Shown here: positions 36,001 through 48,800 of the stretch, one piece after another
Layout of the letters: every line of letters begins with the position of its first letter
How positions within the stretch are numbered: the stretch's first letter is position 1
NCBI GenBank assembly: GCA_022495005.1
Contig: JAGYXB010001352.1
Coordinates: 372,001 to 436,000, forward strand
Origin: Rhyacophila brunnea
Taxonomy: Eukaryota > Arthropoda > Insecta > Trichoptera > Rhyacophilidae
Reading direction: 5' to 3'
DNA length: 64,000 nt
Notes under the pieces: generated by a model
The model's database searches: none
The model's input: the letters and a program-made list of their open reading frames with translations, nothing else
Told to the model about the DNA's origin: nothing
Translations under genes and position numbers: made by a program

Positions 36001-36204
36001 TGCTTTTTGTGGATAATTTAAATTTGTATATGCTGTGCTGACCATTGATCTTTTTTTGACTGAAAGCGCCCTATATTAAATTCTGTAATAAAGATCTACT
36101 GAGATAACTTCACGAAAGGTCGATCATTTTGTTGGCACTTTCCTTTGGCCTATAGTGTTGCTAAATTTAAATCTAAATTCAAGCCATCAATAAATTGTCT
36201 GGTA

Positions 36205-36440
36205 GTTGGTCTGGTGTAAGCATCGGACTATGGCGTCGTGGGTCATATGTCCAAATCCTGGGTCTGGCAAGTACACATATTGTTTTTCAATTTGTGTATG
36301 AGTCAGAGTATGGACCTGATAGGTTGAGCGAGTGGCTGACATCCATATCTCGTAAAAAAAACAAAAATCTGTTAATACAAACCGCCACACCATGGAGGCC
36401 CATATGATCTTATTAGATCGGACATGGTTGGAAGTTTGAG
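36205..36440 (+). mobile_element. tRNA-derived SINE (copy 4)
   Basis: ccaaatcctgggtctggcaa, gtgtatgagtcagagtatgg, gataggttgagcgagtggct and tcttattagatcggacatgg reproduce the family in order. The B box is degraded. Confidence 0.75.
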
Positions 36441-36892
36441 CTCTCAGGAAGTGGGATTCTACCATAGGAATGCAATTGATGTGATCTCTAACATATTGTT
36501 TTAATTCGGTATCAATTTTCTTATGATTTTTATGTGTTCCTCTGAGATCCTTTTCTATGATTCCATAACTGTCTGTTTTATTTATTACTGTATTTATCAA
36601 CAAACTACTGTCAAATTGTCAATGTTTTCAGGATGGCTAGTCACCAGTGTGACCACAACACAAGTTTTATTTACTTTGTCCATTCTTGACCTATGATAAT
36701 TCAAGATGTCATAGTCTTAAACTCAGTTTATGTGTCTCGGTTGCATTGGAGCACGGCATAATTGTGATGCGGTCCTAAAGCACTTTCCTCCCTGGTACAT
36801 TACTTTTTTCGCGATGAACGTATGTTTTACGAAGGAGAAGCTTCCAAAATAAACCTGTCTCATCTGCGTTGTATACTTGTACGCGGCAGACT

Positions 36893-37275
36893 ATTGTATT
36901 GCAGTCAATTCTCGATGAGAAAAGACCTTCTCGCTCGCCGTAAAATGCCGCAAACTTTTTAAAAGCTGAAAAATTTTCCCTCGTAGATAACAAGTCGCAA
37001 TAGCCGACCGGTCCAACTGAGGGTTGAACCGACTTGAGAAGCTCTTCCCTTTCAACCGACATATGGGGACACTCTCAGAGGATGTGATCGGCATCCTGCA
37101 ATTCGGCACATAAGCAAGTCGGAAATTCTATTAGGCCAAGCTGACAGATCTTGGAGGCAAAACCACCGTGTCCGGTTAAGATCTGCAAACTATGAAACAA
37201 TAGATATTGGTAGAATTCCACATAATTCCTCATCAGCTGATGTCCCGGAGAATGACCAGGAATAATTCTCATTGC
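36893..37275 (-). mobile_element. LINE family A fragment (copy 3)
   Basis: The minus strand reads LQILTGHGGFASKICQLGLI, then CLCAELQDADHIL, a TGA in place of the usual Trp codon, ECPHMSVEREELLKSVQP, and ENFSAFKKFAAFYGEREGLF. It parallels the coding tail at window positions 3-200. It is 5'-truncated with one stop. Its 3' end abuts the Tigger copy 3 sequence at 36893. Confidence 0.7.
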
Positions 37276-37445
37276 AATGATTTTTTTCTAGAGCAGTAAT
37301 AAATTTCAAATAATGTTGTACTTATGTAAATTTAAAAAAATAAATATAATTCCTTTTCATATGTAGACTTACTGAAATATTTTGTGTATTTATAATAAAA
37401 TAATTATTAATAATGATACACAGGAAATAAAAATAATTTATACCT

Positions 37446-37735
37446 ATATGGACTTCCGTGTATTATCTATAGTTGAAGTATTGCTTAGTGGTACTTCTAC
37501 ATAATGTGTTAGAACATAAAACACGGAAGTCCATTAGTTTATTAATTTTAAATGATTTGGTCTTTCTATCCATACTATGGTCAAAAATAAATTTAATTAT
37601 GAATGATACCGTTCACAGACCCTAATTATTATAGTTATTAAAAAAGTTATAGAGTTTCAAACATTTAATCTACACTAAAATCACTCTCCTGAACAAAAGT
37701 CTAAACGTGACTTCCGTGGTTTATGTTCTAACGTA
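37446..37735. repeat. Inverted repeats with GGACTTCCGTGTTTTATG motif
   Basis: atggacttccgtgtattatc (37448) and gttagaacataaaacacgga with agtccat (37508-37532) are inverted. A third copy, acttccgtggtttatgttct, appears at 37709. This is probably a MITE with a rearranged end. Confidence 0.45.
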
Positions 37736-38068
37736 TTGATATTATAACCAACAGCATGAACTTGTTGCCGATTCGGATGTCTACTGTTCAATTATTTCCG
37801 TACGGTTAAAACCGTATAGTGTGAAATAAAGGTTAGTGTTATAAGTGTAGACATTTTTTACACAATGAATCATTATTTAGATTGTTGTTTGTCAAACTGT
37901 GGTACACGCACCGCACCCCTGGTGCTGCGAATTATTTTTCATAAAAATATTTGTTACAAGTATTAGTACTATAATTTTGGGCTATTTATTTTGTAGATAG
38001 TTCGAATGCTATTTGTTGAAATCATTGCTCCACCGACGGATGTGCCAATTTAAAAATGTTGAATTAAG

Positions 38069-38334
38069 TATATCGCACCATCGCAACTAAACTGCCACAA
38101 TCCAAAAAACGTCAAACAGAGAAAATCAGCTTTGAAGTTTTTACCTTTCGCATTTTTGTACTGTGTTTTTGAAATATGTTTAGATATTGAATGAAGTTTT
38201 GACTTGAATTTGATGACTTAGAGATATGAAATTTTCGGTACATATACTATGAACGATAGACAATGAAACATAGTAATTAACTCAAAACACGTAAATTTGG
38301 ACTTGTGGCGGTTTAGTTGCGAGGGTGCGATATT
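38069..38334. mobile_element. MITE, TIR TATCGCACCATCGCAACTAA
   Basis: tatcgcaccatcgcaactaa with actgccacaa on the left and ttgtggcggtttagttgcga with gggtgcgata on the right are 31-bp inverted arms with few mismatches. Length is 266 bp, with no coding frame. Confidence 0.75.
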
Positions 38335-39776
38335 ATGTGATTAATAAAACACGCGGTTGTTTGAGGAATAATATATTTAGTCATAATTAATGTAAGACAA
38401 AATTAAGAGCACAATATCCAATGGGGTCATTTATTATAAGAATTCAATGAATTACATTGTAATGGTACACTTTACAAAGCTAATAGGTTTTTTTCTATAC
38501 TTAACCTAAAAATTGTTTAGTCATTTATAAGGCTTTATCGAGATTAAAAAGTAAACGCTATTCTTGTCTATTTGAAAAGGATAAAATAAATTGTATTACA
38601 GTATTACACACGGCTAATGTTTTTTGTAATCAATACTTGAATGCTGCCAATACTTCTGCTTATAATTTATTAATCTAATTCACAAAAAAATATTTTCATT
38701 TTTTTATCTATTAGGTGATTTTTATATTTCGTGGCGTATATATTAAAATAAATATGTAATACAGTGCTGGAAATTTTTATTCACTTATGCAATGAAAATA
38801 TTATTACAATAATAATTGTATTTATACATTAAAAGACTTATTATTACAACTAAATAAAAAAAAAATAACAGATTCAGTAAGATAGTCTATACATACTGAG
38901 AAAAAAAAACACAATAAAAGTTGCTTATTAATATTTTGTAAATTACAGAATTTTTTATAAAAATTATTTTGGACATCCCTGATTGTATGTACTTGTTGGT
39001 ATAAATTATAATTATATGTCACCATATTAAGCACAGAGGGGGTATATAAGTTTTAGTAGAATTGGAGAAAACAGTCTACAAATACCTACATATTTATACA
39101 AAACAGCAGATGTGCCCTTATTTTTCTCAAGAATTATTACACAAATATCTTTGGTTTATTTACCCGTCGATTCAATATCTTAAAATGTATAAATTGTGCA
39201 GATGCCCTCTCTGTGTTTAGTATGACTAGTTATAAAAATAACTACAGCAGGTGTGAAGTTAACCCAACGGGGCAAAGGCGGATAGCGACAACTTTAACGA
39301 GGAGGGTGGCGCGTCAGTGTCATTATTAAAGTATTGCTAGAATCAGGAAAAATTAGTTCCCCACCTTGTTATAACTTCTTTTTTCTTTGAACTTTCATGA
39401 TTTTTGATTCACATAACTTGGTATTAAATTAGTTAGGCATTTCTTACATTCATGAATAAATTTTACGGCTTTTTATTTCGAAATTGTAAAATGATTTACG
39501 ACATTAGTATAATATTAAAATTTCAACTGATTTATGTCTATCATCTCGGAAACTCAGTCTTCAACGCTTTGTATGGGCTGAGTGAGTCCATTTTGTTTTT
39601 CTAGAGTAGGTTATAAGTAACACAACTTATGATCGTCCTAATACAACATATCAAAATTATTTGATTATGAACAATTTTAAGCACCTTGAAATATGTACAA
39701 ACAAATAAATGATTTCACGGTTATGTGTATGTAGAGGATATTACGCGAGCCTAATACTACAAGATTCTAAAGCGAA

Positions 39777-40345
39777 AAATATATTAGGGTGCATGTCGCG
39801 TACTATCATGTGACGTCACGTGAAATAAGTGTGTAATGTCGTTTTTCTTGTAAAATGTTATCAGACTGATGCTCCCATCCTGTAGCACATTTGAACCTTT
39901 AAACGAGCATTGTCAGTTGGCAAAATCTGCCGAAATCATCAGAACAACAATAACGTCACCTCACGTTGTACTGCACTGCATCGACACCTGCATGACTCAA
40001 TGAACGTTTTTTATCATTTCCTACATGCCTACACATTTTCGACTCATGTCGAAATTGCGGGTTTTTTGTGTTTAGCGGTTGGCACTATGTATTTTCTATA
40101 AGAATGTTGTCTATTATCTATGGTCTGCAGGTTGGGTTCTGTTCAAAATATTATCTATGTAACGGTTAAAATTAATTGAAAATTAGCATGAATAATGAAT
40201 AAAAATTCAAAATACTAAAACATAAGAGTTGGCACTCTCCATCATAGAATTTACAGAGATGGTGATCGTTCAAAATATTCTGCAAAATGACGAAACCATA
40301 GAATAAATTTGTCGCCGTGACAGCACGCGACATGCATCTCAATAT
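39777..40345. mobile_element. MITE, TIR ATATTAGGGTGCATGTCGCG
   Basis: atattagggtgcatgtcgcg and cgcgacatgcatctcaatat are inverted ends about 565 bp apart. The enclosed short frames are not gene-like. Confidence 0.65.
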
Positions 40346-41958
40346 AATCACAACTTTATACTACAAGTATTTATTTTTGACAGCCTAACAATGGAGTCGT
40401 ATTTTAAGCTGCCTCATTGTTACTTTTGTTTCACCAAAAATAAACACTTAGAACGTTGTAGTTCTGCACTCGCGATTAGTTCTCCAAATGGCCACCTCCA
40501 TAGTTAAAGTTGATACAGTCTTGATACTGTTTCCTGTGTAAATTGATACAAAATAAAGACCGAATCCATCATATTATTATATATGCAAAGTTTCGAATTA
40601 TTGGTGGAATATAATGATGGCATATTATTAAGTCTATTTTAGGTATTTGAATAAATATTATTAATCTCACAGCGTTCTTTTTATTCATTCTCTTAAAAGT
40701 ACAGCTAACAAACATTACAGTTTAACACGTATTTAACCTCATAAGAAGGAATAGTTGGTACACATACTACACACGTAAATTATTTTGAATTCTGTTTTAC
40801 GTGCTAAACTAACATTTTAACATATCAGTCATTAATAATAATATTATAAATGAGAAACCGTCAAGTGATCTTACGACCTGAAGATATTTTTTTTAAGGGC
40901 ATAAGTATCCAAAGTATTTTGCCGAATATTACAGCAATGATTCATTTGTTATCTTAAATATTTTTTCACAAGGAAAACACTAAGAGAAAATAATAAAGAT
41001 TGAAGAACTGAGAATTAAAAGGATCGAAGTACATAGATAAACAAGATGCATGAACCGGCTTTAACGTTATAAATTTATACGATTATAAAATTTACATAAC
41101 ATTTCAGCATTCTGTAAATGAGGGTGGTTCTCAAATGATATATTTTTACTATGCCAAGTGACTTCTTTATGTATTCAGAATTTTAATCCAAGATAGGAAA
41201 AAAATAATTATAATTGTTCATACATAGCAGTGGTGTGGTTGAATCCTTTTTAATATATAATTACGTATGTCGTGCTGTGAAAACTGCTGTTAATTCATTT
41301 TTTTACTTATACATACTGTCACTTGTATCCTTTTAATTGTTAGTAAGTCAATTATATATTATATCTTATAAAAAAAAATGGTTTATAATTCATTTAAATA
41401 AAATGTTGGTTATATTATAGATAGAATAACTTGTACACACAGGTCATTAAGGGATAAAATATAAGTAATATGGCAATGATAATACATTTACGTAGCTTAT
41501 TTTAATTGTATAAACAAGAGTATACATTATTAAATTTGATAGTCTCAAAGTAACTAAGCAGTTATATCTACTTTTTAATAATAAAATTTAAAGACACTTC
41601 TAACTACATACTGGATTGTCGCCAACAGTAAAATATTTTCAATATGCGTGTCAAATATGTATTGAAATTAGATAAATGTTTATAGTTTAAACAAAAAGTA
41701 TGTACTAAAATACAATTCTATTTGACATACATTTGTAAAATAAATCTGAAATATTCCACTGTTGATACTGATTGGATTCCATCAATACACCATAAACGAC
41801 ACGACAAATAAAGATATAATAAAAATATCTAACATTCAGTTTACATTATCTAGAGCTGCATACGATTAAACACTTAGACAATATTTATATATCAAACATA
41901 AATATTAATTTAATGCCCAAGTTTGTTGCAATTATATTAAAATAAATACGATCAAAAA

Positions 41959-42586
41959 ATAATATCTGTACCTTAGAATCAGTTTACTGTGTGCCATTTT
42001 CGACTTTTCGGGTTTAGTAATTTCAGGTTTCTCTTATGAATACAGTAAAACCTCGTTAAAACGAATTCCACGGGACCGAAAATATAAAAATTTTGAAAAT
42101 TTTTTTTTTAATTCAATTTCCTTAATATCGTTTACGATCAAAGCTGTGCCTACCAAATTTCCGGTTCCTGTGTGTTAATGGGTCATAAATGTCAGGATTA
42201 TTTTTATTACCTTCTTAAAATAAGTAATTTATGATGTTTTAATAAGAGTCTGTCACAATTTTCAATGACTGGCTCATGAAATAGTGTTCTTTATTACGAT
42301 TTATTGAATATTTTTATATGTCAGGATTCTGAAATTATTTCGAATTACGAAATTCGAATTAAAGGTATGGTTTTATATGAAAGTAATGTTCAAGGGACTT
42401 TTTTTTAAAAATTTCGAAAAGGGAAAATTTCGAATTACGGCAAATTTCAAAATTATCCGTGTTCATATTAACGAGGTTTTACTGTATATTCAAATGATGA
42501 ATTGGCTCTGAAAGGTGACATGATACTTTAGGAACAAAAACTCATCTTAAGCAAACGACACATTACATCTAAGGTACAGATATTAT
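41959..42586. mobile_element. Inverted-repeat element, TIR ATAATATCTGTACCTTAGA, with nested MITE
   Basis: ataatatctgtaccttaga and tctaaggtacagatattat are perfect 19-bp inverted ends. Most of the interior is the separate element 42043-42484. Confidence 0.65.
42043..42484. mobile_element. MITE, TIR CAGTAAAACCTCGTTAAAAC (pogo/mariner-like)
   Basis: cagtaaaacctcgttaaaac and atattaacgaggttttactg are inverted, each flanked by TA. Length is 442 bp. It is inserted within the element above. Confidence 0.75.
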
Positions 42587-42742
42587 GGGTCAATCATGTC
42601 GACCACAACAACCTGCATGATACAGAGATACATTGTTACTGAGTAGTACTTAGCCTTTGGGGTCACGTAATTATTTATTTATTTTACATCTCACATTCTG
42701 GTAAAACTGTCGAGACTAATTAATTCTCACGAATTCAAATAA

Positions 42743-43048
42743 TATACATAATTTGAAAACATCTCATGCATACACACACTAGAAAAAAATATTTTGTAAT
42801 CATTTATCGGTTTTGTATTATAAACAACCAACCAACATTATAACGCAATTAGATAAGCATTTCATGTAACAATAATTACTAGTTAAAATTGTCGTAATTA
42901 ACTAAAATGCCCATAGCTCAATTGGAAAAGCATACTGACGCGAATCCAGCAAATACAGGTTCAAGTCCCGTCGGATGTTGTATTTTTTTTCTACAAAATA
43001 ATTTTATCTAGTGTGTATATGCATGAGATGTTTTCAAATTATGTATAA
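42743..43048. mobile_element. MITE with 60-bp arms enclosing a tRNA-like Pol III unit
   Basis: tatacataatttgaaaacat, ctcatgcatacacacactag on the left is repeated inverted on the right as ctagtgtgtatatgcatgag, atgttttcaaattatgtata. Weaker similarity continues inward over aaatattttgta. The roughly 190-bp centre contains the tRNA-like sequence listed separately. Confidence 0.75.
42907..42990 (+). repeat. tRNA-like sequence with A box, B box and T-run
   Basis: tagctcaattgg fits the A-box consensus, ggttcaagtcc fits the B box, and a run of eight T follows at about 42983. The acceptor stem is mismatched (atgccca against cggatgt) and the anticodon stem-loop has a nine-base loop. It is therefore not a standard tRNA, but it could still be a Pol III transcription unit. 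Confidence 0.55.
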
Positions 43049-43274
43049 TATTCAAAATATAGATTGTTACATTCTCAAATCTAATGTCTTATTCGTTGAA
43101 TAAGAAAACTTGTTTTTTTAAATAATATAGTGTGAAGAAAAAATTGTGTGAAACAATTAAGAATAAATAGGTAAAATATAATACATATTATATCGACTGT
43201 GTTTAGGTGTTCGGGCGTAACCCTTGATTTGTCGAAAAGTGCTTTTATTAGATATTAAAAATGTATACAACCAC

Positions 43275-43432
43275 TCTATGACAACATCTTCTTGGCTACG
43301 TGTTAAAACTGTGAACTAACATGCTCCTCCCATTTTTAGCCGCACTTCCATTATAAGCTAACAAGCTCCTCCCATTTAGTCAACAACAGCGCCCTCCTTT
43401 ACGTAGCCAAGAACATGTTGTCGTACAATAAA
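43275..43432. mobile_element. Small MITE, TIR GACAACATCTTCTTGGCTAC
   Basis: atgacaacatcttcttggct with acgtg and cacgt-like tacgtagccaagaacatgtt with gtcgta are inverted. The interior has the direct repeat taacatgctcctcccatttt / taacaagctcctcccattta. The region from here to 45803 shows no other recognisable feature. Confidence 0.65.
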
Positions 43433-45803
43433 TACACGTTCTGTAAAAAGGAAGTAAGCCGCAAATGCCAATTTATTATCTAAATTCAGGTTTTAATTGA
43501 GCTTTAATTAAATTTTAATTTAAGGAAAAAAGCATTTACCCTCAATTTTATTGATTTTCTGTAATAACTTCTTTAATTATAAGTAGATCGAAAAGATATT
43601 ACACCAAATCATCAATAATTATGCACCCAATGTCTGTGCCTATTTTTTTTTATCAATATTAAACCAAAATCATTCAAAAAACGTTTTTTGCTCTCCTGTA
43701 AAATTTGTTCTGTGTGGGTTACATCCTTTTTCTTAAACACGGTCGATATGGAATAAATCAAGTTTATGAGAGACTGGTCCAGTGTACAATTGAACCAATT
43801 CAAATTGGTAAATTTATTGAGATTTTATCTCCACTGTGGTCAGTATTAGGTATAATAAGGCAATTGCTTCTATTTAAAATAGACAGAATCAAATACGGCA
43901 TCGCTAAATCATCATTTTAAACATTATCTGTTTTAAATGAAAAGTGGCATACAGCTAATAATACCTATTAGCTGAAATATTCATCGTAAATACTGCATTG
44001 TCATAGTCTTTTTTTATAGCGGTGTAAATATTTCCATTTCATAAAATTTCATAAAATAAAACATAATGACTATTGTATGCAATTAGCAATTAACTGTTTG
44101 GAGATTGCATTATATAACGACATTGAAGCGGGATCTAGGCGACTATCCAACCAGGACTCGGAGACAAGGCAAGAAAGAGATAAAATAGACACCAATAGTG
44201 AGACAGTTTCATTTCGCTCCAAATCATTCAAAACGTGGTCAGTTCTAAGTTTCCAGCTCAACAGTTGTAAGCAAATCTTTTCCGTCACAATTAGCACCAA
44301 AAATTTCTATACACGTTTTGAAAAATTAAAAAAATTCACATACATACATAGAAATAGTACAATAATTTTATAGGCCAACAGGCTAGAATGGCTAGCGTAA
44401 AACCAATCGTGTAATATTTATCCTGCCCAATCTGTCCGTTAATATTATTAAAATCATTTTACAAATAAGACGTTAATAATTTATTTCGTCACTTCAATAC
44501 TCCAACTAGATAACTTGATTTTCACTGTTTTTGAGTTAGCTATTCAATATTATTCGACATTTCTTTCTCAACAATACGACAAAACTAGATAAGTCAGAAG
44601 TTAATGGGAACTGTATTAATTTGTGTTTGAAAATATTACATAACTTTGAAACCGTAAATGCATTAAATAAATAAAATATCTACAATATTTTTCATACAAT
44701 TGAACATTATTTAATTGTTCCCAATTAGACGAGCACAATTTTCCATTTTTATTTTAAATAATAATTTTAGCCTAGATTTAAGTTAATCAAGTAAAATTTA
44801 AATTTCATTTTCCCAACAATCACCAAATCAGAGTTATCTAGTTTTAGTATTGAGGTGACGATTTATAAGACAGAGAAACATAAATGTAATTATAAAATTT
44901 GTACAGGAAAGAAAAAATACATATATATTGAAAAATTATCATTTCTTTTAGTATAGATTATATAATATTCATTTTAACATATCATATTTATGTAAAAGAA
45001 GACAAGATCTTGCATTAAGTTTTACAAACCACATACTGATTTCATTTTTACAATTTAAATGTTAAATTACACTAAAAATACTTTAAGGCTATATTTACTA
45101 GACACCAATTAGGTAATATTATATTATATCTTGCGGTACGTAACTACGACTGACTCGGATGTATGTACTCAATTTCGACTTAAATACCAAGTCATTTATT
45201 TTCAGTGGGATTTTTTACTAGACTTATATAACTCGTAGGCCTATCAACCAACAATGATATTAAATCGAAACTGTGGCGAAATTTTTATCTCGTGATAGCT
45301 TTTCATTGAATTATTTTACCTTTCTTATATTTGTTTTTTGACAATAGAAGTGAAAAATGTTTAGGTGCAAAAAATCAGAGGTCTTGCCAATGAGTTACGT
45401 GATACGTGTCATATTTACCACATATACATACACTATGATATAATATATTTCATAATAAAATGTATCTGTGGGCTTACGAGAGAAAAATATCTCACACCTT
45501 ATGATATAATATTACTTGATGTAATGAAAGTAGAAGTTTATGGATGGTATGTACACGTAATTACCCATTTTATAGCGAGGATAATACGAGTGACATATTT
45601 TAAAACATAAAATAAATGCCAAGTCAATAGGAAATGTATATAACTCACTCATGTAAATATATAATTAAGAGCTGTCGTCAATTAATACAGAAACATATTG
45701 TTAACACTATAAGCTTCATAGAATGTTCACGTTTTAAGGAATTATAATCATTTGGTGAATTTGGGAAAGGATAAATGTAAATAAAAGAACAGAATTTAAT
45801 TTA

Positions 45804-48800
45804 TTAAACGACTGCGTTATTTTCTAGATTGTGGTCAGCGTAGAAGCGGTGAATCTCAATTCGGTTGATTCGCAATCTCTGATTGAAGGCGTCCATGTCT
45901 TTGTAGAAGCCTTCGGTGTCTGTGTCGTTTCCCAGAGATTTTAAAAACTGCGATCGGTTCGGGCACATCTCACAAATAAGCTGCATAAAAACAAAATTTT
46001 TATATCTCTGCTCATGAATGAACGGCAACACAAGTATAATTGATTTACTAGATATTACAAATCTTTTTAAATCAATCAACTTGAAATGGCGAAAAAACGG
46101 AAGTAGCACTTAATATGAAATCCAACACAGAATTTGTATTTCTTCATATTGGTTCGTGCCTCAGACACATAGTGCACATCATTCATGCATATAATCAGTT
46201 GCATATATTGATATTTTTGAAACAATATCCAATATGGTATGGTACTGTGATTTTGTCAAACCATAACTTTCATTTTTTATTCAACACTAATTAATTAGTA
46301 AAAGTTGTAGGGGTTGATACCAGTTAAAGTAATACAACCCCAGTTAGTGCCATAACTACCCTTAGCACCAGCCAAAGAAAAAAAAAACTTGTTGAGAAAA
46401 TGTATAGAAACACTTAGAGCGGAATTCACAGATTGATAACAAAACTCTGTCTCTCAAACATGCTTTTGCCAGTCACTCAGACACTCTGATCTCTGCAAAA
46501 GCGCATGAGAGATGACTGATAGTTATCCATCACTGCACTCAACCTGATTATAAGACGTTATTTTGATTTAACGTAACGTCGGCTTTTACATAAGTGAGCC
46601 TTGGTTAGAAGACTAACCCTAACTCAGACAGGTTAGGTATAGAATTTATAGAATTTTACGTTAATAATTGTGCCACTTTTGAACAATGTTATTCATGTTT
46701 CCGAAGGATGTCACCGAGTGCACTTTATCTGCCTAAAAAATATTAGGGGGTAAATAAAATTAATAGAAGAGAAAATAGAATACTTACAAGGAAGATTTTT
46801 TGAGTCACCCATCCGTGGTAGCGTTTAACCGTTAACGTATAAGCCTGTGACAGTTCTTTTTTAATATCTTCATTGGTTGTCGTTAAGATTAGTCCTAAGA
46901 ATGTTTCCATAAAATGTAGAGCTCTGCAATTAAAAATAAAAAATAAATACAAACAATAAAACACATAAATTACGCAGTAAGAAAACCCAGTGGATGGAGG
47001 TTATTGATGAATAATGCAGCCCTCGTTACATCTCTTCTTCTCTTTGACCATGTCCGATCCTAATAAGATCATATTATGGGCCTCCACAGGGTGGAGATTT
47101 GTATTAACAGATTTTTGTTTTTACAAGAAATGGATGTTAGTCTACTTGCTCAACCTATTTGGTCCATTCTCTGACTCCATACACAAATTGATAAACAATA
47201 TGTGTACTTTTGCCAGACCCAGGATTCGAACCTGGGACCCACAATATTATAAGCTGATGCATAAGTCGCTCGGTAATTGTGAGCGTACGTTTCTTAACTC
47301 GTTACCTAATGTTTGTCAAAAAAATATGCTAAATTAGGTTAGAAAAGAAGCCACCAGGCAGGAAAAAGTGCTAGATTTTCTTAGCTAGAGGAGCCTTTGT
47401 TGGTTATTATGAAAATGTGAGAGCTTCTTTCATGAACATCATCAGATAATCCTATTTTTTCAATATACATGTAAACGCATGGCTAGTTTTTAATTATATT
47501 AACAAAACCTAGCATTTTCATATAAAACCTTTAAAGTTAGTTGCGATATGAAAAAATGCTTCATTCAAAGTCACATGCCAGATGTGATTTTTGCAAGCTG
47601 GAAGAAAAGTGAAAAATGGTATATAAATAGTAAAGTCAATGTCTTTTTGAACTAAGTTGACGATGTGCTAAAATTCTTCTCCTTCTTAGTTGGAGCATTT
47701 GGATACCATGCCTCTAAGAATGCCTGTCACTTGTCAGTATCCTTACATCTTCCCAGGTCATACTAACATCTCGTAGCTCCGCTGTATACATCCTTTGGAT
47801 GGTATTTTGTGGCCTTTCGAGGCCCTGGAATCCAACTGTCTTTTGATCAAACAAGCGTGCCCGGCTGAAATTCTCTGGATGTGACTGAGCTAGGCCCAAT
47901 GTCGCTTCTTCACTATCAAACTGATAAGAGGTTGCATGGTTCAAATTCTTAATTGAATTCTTTTTTAGAAGTCTTTTCCACCGACTAATGTATTATCATA
48001 CATTGGTGACTTAAGAAACACAGTAATGTGTGAAATGACAATTTTAAAATATTTAAATCATTGTTTTGTTCAATTCAATAATTATTACTATGAACTGGGT
48101 ATACACATACCTAGTAAACCATAAAAGCCCGCCCGTACCGAGGTTTCCACCTTCAGCCTGCTCTGACAGTACCATGTCGTGTAGAGTTCCATTCTTTGTA
48201 GTGTTTGATTGGTAGCACCTCGTTATTTTCTGAAAACAAATTACACTAAAATACTTCCTTTTATATCAAATTTTGTTTACTTATTGTCAGCCATTTAGTG
48301 GAAAGTTGTCAAATTTCCTATAACGGCACAAGTATTAATAATCACATCAGCTTGAAAATGTGTTAGACGCTATACATTCAAGTATTATTTACTTCCAACA
48401 TTTATTGATTTTATTCCACCTACAATTGGTTTTTGAGCCTATCGCTCAAATCGATACCCCATTTCAATAAGGAAACAACTCAAAATTTCAAGGTTTTGAG
48501 TTAATAATGCCATTCGATGTAAAGGTTTTTTCTTTACAATTCAGCAAAAAAAAGAGTCAAAAATTTCTTCAATGTCTCATAAAATCGAAAAACCCTTTCT
48601 GAGATTAATTATTAATTCAGTTATATAGTGGAATTTCTGGGTTAATTCCTTATTAAATTGTAAAATTTCACTGTGCATTGCTGAATTCCACTAAACTAAA
48701 TATAAAAAACATACATTTTCCTTGAAAAAAAGGCATTAAAATTAAAATGATAATTTCTGCAAAAAATTCAAATGCCGTTATCTTGGAACAAGATTTTTTG

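Larger units (their letters stand above)
34325..36893 (-). mobile_element. Tigger/pogo transposon (copy 3), split and truncated
   Basis: In reverse orientation, the right terminus lies at about 34325-34590 (tactctctcagtaatccacc). The transposase start lies at 36700-36893, where the minus strand reads NADETGLFWKLLLRKTYVHR. The 2.1 kb between is foreign and contains the DUF7869 pseudogene and a SINE. The left terminal repeat is missing: at 36893 the sequence passes straight into a LINE 3' fragment. Confidence 0.75.
37736..41958. other. Gene-free interval with two MITEs
   Basis: AT-rich intergenic DNA between TMEM17 and GLTP. Apart from the elements at 38069-38334 and 39777-40345, and a hAT-end-like trace near 37895 (gtcaaactgtggtacacgca), I see no exon, RNA gene or coding repeat. 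Confidence 0.6.

Noticed and set aside
42907..42990. A functional tRNA gene
   Set aside because: Promoter boxes are good, but the acceptor stem is mismatched and the anticodon loop has nine bases; called tRNA-like only.
43612..43920. Overlapping frames of 63 and 71 codons
   Set aside because: Open by chance; no motif or homologue recognised on either strand.
44070..44373. Overlapping frames on both strands (76 and 98 codons)
   Set aside because: No splice context, no family features, and the codon composition is that of the surrounding AT-rich DNA.
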